64,000 bases of DNA from Paracoccus chinensis (GTDB taxonomy: Bacteria > Pseudomonadota > Alphaproteobacteria > Rhodobacterales > Rhodobacteraceae), in contig NZ_FNGE01000013.1 of assembly GCF_900102885.1 (NCBI RefSeq), forward strand, positions 29,726 to 93,725, written 5' to 3'. A program made the position numbers and the translations under genes. The notes below the pieces were generated by a model, which searched no databases, was not told the origin of the DNA, and saw nothing but the letters and a program-made list of their open reading frames with translations. Each line of letters opens with the position of its first letter. The stretch's first letter is position 1. This document shows, one piece after another, positions 61,898 to 64,000 of this stretch.

Positions 61898-62824
61898 CTA
61901 GTGCCGGACCTCCTGCGCCTTGCAGATGCCGTGCATCTCGACCGGGCGGAAACGCTGCTTCATCTCGCGCAGGCCGACCCGGTTGTTGTCGGTCGAGTCG
62001 TTGAAGTAGGCCAGTTCGGGGAAGTTCTTCATCATCTGGTGACGCAGGGCATAGGCAAGCCCGGGAAACTCGTGGTCCGCGACGGTCAGGTAGACGCAGC
62101 CGTATGACGAGTTGATGGGCCCGCCGAAGGAATAGGCGCGCACGGTGCCGTCGATCTCGAAGACCTCGCCGCGCATGTGGGACGCCGGGATCTGCGTCGC
62201 CTCGTTCAGGCAGCGGATCATGGCGCCGTAGCCCTTGGGCCCCACGCCCTTGGCCTGCAACTGCCCGCGGAACTTCTCGTAGACCGCAAGGCAGGCGCTC
62301 TGGTCGGCGGGGGTGAACTCGCGCACCACCAGCGTCTCGTGCTTCTTCAGGCCCGCCAGATAGCGCCGGACCCTGGCGAACTCGGACCCTTCCAGCCCGG
62401 CCACGGCGGCGCGGTCGTAGATGAATTCCCTTTCACGCAGGCTTGTCGAAAAGCCGTGGCTTTCGACAAGGCCCACGTCCTCCTCCTGCACCCAGTCGAT
62501 CCGGCCCGCGCGGCCCCGGTTGAAGTCCCGCATCCGTTCCCTTGCCCTTTGCAGCGCCGCGCCGCTGAAGGGGAACGGAGGCAGGTAGAGGCTCAGCCCC
62601 AGCCCCGAGGCCCGTTGCTGCACGTTGTAGAGAAGGAGCGCGCCCGCCACCTCCTCGAACAGCAGAAGGCGGTCCCTCCTCTGGCCGCCGAAAAGCAGGC
62701 GCGGGAAGTAGTAGTGGTGGGACTTGATCCCGCACCCATCCATCGCGGCCTGGAAGCGGTCGCCGTCCGCCGCCCGGATGACCGAAAGATCGCTGCACAA
62801 ATCGGGGATGCTGAGAGCCTTCAT
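61898..62824 (-). CDS. DUF2156 / LPG-synthase C-terminal-like acyl or aminoacyl transferase
   Basis: This 308-residue protein has the double-GNAT layout of the DUF2156 family. FSTSLREREFIYDRAAVAGL and RVRRYLAGLKKHE lie in the middle, and a C-terminal half has GPINSSYGCVYLTVADHEFPG and NDSTDNNRVGLREMKQRFRP. In phosphatidylglycerol lysyltransferase (MprF) this domain transfers an amino acid from tRNA to a lipid. Here it is soluble, without the flippase part. Beside ATP-grasp ligases it may add amino acids or acyl groups to the product of the locus; this is inference. The ATG at 62824 is chosen; a longer frame to 62914 has a poor start context. Confidence 0.75.
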   Translation of the reverse strand: MKALSIPDLCSDLSVIRAADGDRFQAAMDGCGIKSHHYYFPRLLFGGQRRDRLLLFEEVAGALLLYNVQQRASGLGLSLYLPPFPFSGAALQRARERMRDFNRGRAGRIDWVQEEDVGLVESHGFSTSLREREFIYDRAAVAGLEGSEFARVRRYLAGLKKHETLVVREFTPADQSACLAVYEKFRGQLQAKGVGPKGYGAMIRCLNEATQIPASHMRGEVFEIDGTVRAYSFGGPINSSYGCVYLTVADHEFPGLAYALRHQMMKNFPELAYFNDSTDNNRVGLREMKQRFRPVEMHGICKAQEVRH

Positions 62825-63206
62825 GCGACACCATTCCAATCCTGCGCCGCGTCCCGGCATGGGCGCGGACATGCTTCGGCAGACGTGATGTGGATACCCG
62901 TTCCGGGTAACCATACCTGCAATTCCATGGCAGACAACAGAAACAGTATCGCAACTCTGCTTGATGTCAAATTGACTTCATGTCGTCAGATTATCGCGAA
63001 CTGGCAATGGCGGAAGTTAACGCCCAAATTACTCAGGTACTTCAACATGAGCACCAAATTGGTGCTTCCATACACTGAATGCCGTTTGACAATGTGACGT
63101 TGTCCATTTGATGAATTGCTGATTGATGAATTGGCAATGATTTCCCCGTTCCGTGCTTGACAACTTTCCCTCTGGTTGTGCTTGATGGCTGCAAATCGGG
63201 TGAAAC
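62825..63206. promoter_or_regulatory. AT-rich divergent promoter region with several dyads
   Basis: This 382-base gap lies between divergent genes and is far less GC-rich than the coding DNA. It contains GTCAA-A-TTGAC (62966-62976), AGCACCAA-A-TTGGTGCT (63050-63066) and a direct repeat of TTGATGAATTG at 63108-63118 and 63123-63133. The density of dyads suggests one or more operators serving both sides. Confidence 0.55.
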
Positions 63207-64000
63207 ATGGCCAGGCTTCTTGCTGCCAGCGGGATTTGGGCCATCATGGCCGGCGCCGCCCTCGGGCAGAGCGGAGGCGCCCCCGTGGACCCGCCCGCGC
63301 AGGAAAGGGCGAATGCCCTGCGGGAGATCATCCTTCTGATGGAGGAGGAGGCCGCCGGCCTGCGCAGCCAGATCGAAGACATGCGGGCGGAACTGGCGAC
63401 GGGACAGGCCCCGGCTGCGGCGGCTGCGGCTCAGGACGCGGCAGAACTGGCCGAACTGCGCCAGCAGCTGGAAGCGGCCAGGGCCGAGACCCGCGCGGCC
63501 GGGGAGAAGGCCGCCGCCGCGCAGCTGCAGGCAAGGACGACCTCGGACGCGCAGGCCCGCACCCAGCAGGAACTGGCCGAACTGCGCGCGCGCCTTGCCA
63601 GGTCCGAGGCGGCGCGGCAGGACGCCGAACGGATGCAGGCCGACCTGACTGCCCGGCTGGAGGCCGCGCAACAGGAACTCGCAACGCTGCGCGCGGCCGA
63701 GGACCAGAGGATGCGGGACCAGGCCGCCCTGTCCGATGCGGAAGCGAGCCTGACGGAGTTGCGCCGGCAGATCGACGGGGCCGGAGCCGAGCTGGCAGGT
63801 CTTTCGGAGCGGAAGACAGGGCTGGAACAGCAGGCCGCCGCCTTGGGGGAAACACTTGGCGCGACGCAGCAGCAGCTGTCCGACCTGACCGCGCAGCGCG
63901 ACGCGGCGCGGGAGGAGATCGCCGCGCTGGAGGCGCGCCGGACCGAGGCCGAGGCCGCCCTGGCCCAGGCGCAGCAGCGCGAGGCGGAACTGCGGCAGGG
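63207..64000 (+). CDS. Secreted coiled-coil protein, partial at the window end
   Basis: The frame from the ATG at 63207 stays open to the last base (over 264 codons). It begins with a signal peptide (MARLLAASGIWAIMAGAALG). Almost continuous heptad-like coiled coil follows, rich in Ala, Glu, Gln, Arg and Leu (for example AELRQQLEAARAETRAAGEK). No domain is visible before the sequence ends, so function is unknown. Such proteins often end in an OmpA, peptidoglycan-binding or peptidase domain. It is divergent from the DUF2156 gene and shares its promoter region. Confidence 0.75.
   Translation, partial: MARLLAASGIWAIMAGAALGQSGGAPVDPPAQERANALREIILLMEEEAAGLRSQIEDMRAELATGQAPAAAAAAQDAAELAELRQQLEAARAETRAAGEKAAAAQLQARTTSDAQARTQQELAELRARLARSEAARQDAERMQADLTARLEAAQQELATLRAAEDQRMRDQAALSDAEASLTELRRQIDGAGAELAGLSERKTGLEQQAAALGETLGATQQQLSDLTAQRDAAREEIAALEARRTEAEAALAQAQQREAELRQ

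Noticed and set aside
60836..62107. A long plus-strand frame opposite the Sec hydrolase and DUF2156 genes
   Set aside because: It is the antisense shadow of two recognisable minus-strand genes and begins in the AT-rich promoter region.

Overview
The window is GC-rich, almost fully coding chromosomal DNA from an alphaproteobacterium, most likely a Rhodobacteraceae member close to Paracoccus. That placement is inferred from a BioR-type biotin regulator with its TTATAGATAA operators, an HvrA/H-NS-like protein, a PaoABC-type molybdoenzyme with XdhC and MocA, and a PrtD-type type I secretion pair. I saw no rRNA, tRNA, CRISPR array, intact insertion sequence or prophage.

Layout. 0.1-2.7 kb: a glyoxalase-like protein and a two-subunit GMC dehydrogenase with a Tat signal on the small subunit. 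2.7-8.5 kb: two secreted two-cysteine proteins (one HdeA-like), a BetT-type transporter, a DegS/HtrA protease and an H-NS-like protein. 8.7-11.3 kb: a LysR regulator with a T-N11-A box in front of an MhqO/MhqD-like ring-cleaving dioxygenase and esterase pair. 11.3-17.8 kb: a three-subunit molybdenum hydroxylase, its XdhC/MocA maturation genes, and a Tat-exported Gfo/Idh/MocA oxidoreductase. 17.9-21.1 kb: a BON-domain protein, a CPA1 antiporter and three very hydrophilic small proteins, a plausible stress cluster. 21.6-23.9 kb: bioB, bioY and bioR with three BioR boxes.

24.0-29.0 kb: a GntR repressor divergent from a NitT/TauT-type ABC transporter (SBP, two permeases, ATPase) plus a fumarylacetoacetate-hydrolase-family enzyme; a perfect operator palindrome lies at the regulator start. 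29.4-32.6 kb: monomeric NADP isocitrate dehydrogenase and a TetR-like protein. 32.9-40.6 kb: a lactate locus, with an LldR-like regulator divergent from lldP-lutA-lutB-lutC-dld, which should handle both L- and D-lactate. 40.8-48.8 kb: a DMT transporter, a Crp/Fnr regulator, an AttH-like lipocalin protein with a LolD/FtsX-type ABC transporter, and an ExeA-like ATPase.

49.2-62.8 kb is the most unusual part and the best candidate for an undescribed system. A minus-strand block encodes a DUF2156 (LPG-synthase C-terminal-like) acyl/aminoacyl transferase, a Sec-exported alpha/beta hydrolase, a P-loop NTPase fused to what looks like the N-terminal domain of an IS256/Mutator transposase, a PrtD-like ABC exporter, an HlyD adaptor, and a 1758-residue protein with two tandem cyanophycin-synthetase-like ATP-grasp units (Mur-ligase parts apparently degenerate) and a C-terminal CapA domain. 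Facing it is a sister alpha/beta hydrolase carrying a serralysin-like C-terminal type I secretion domain. I infer an amino-acid polymer or peptide synthesis and export system in which related hydrolases leave the cell by two routes. The window ends inside a secreted coiled-coil protein.
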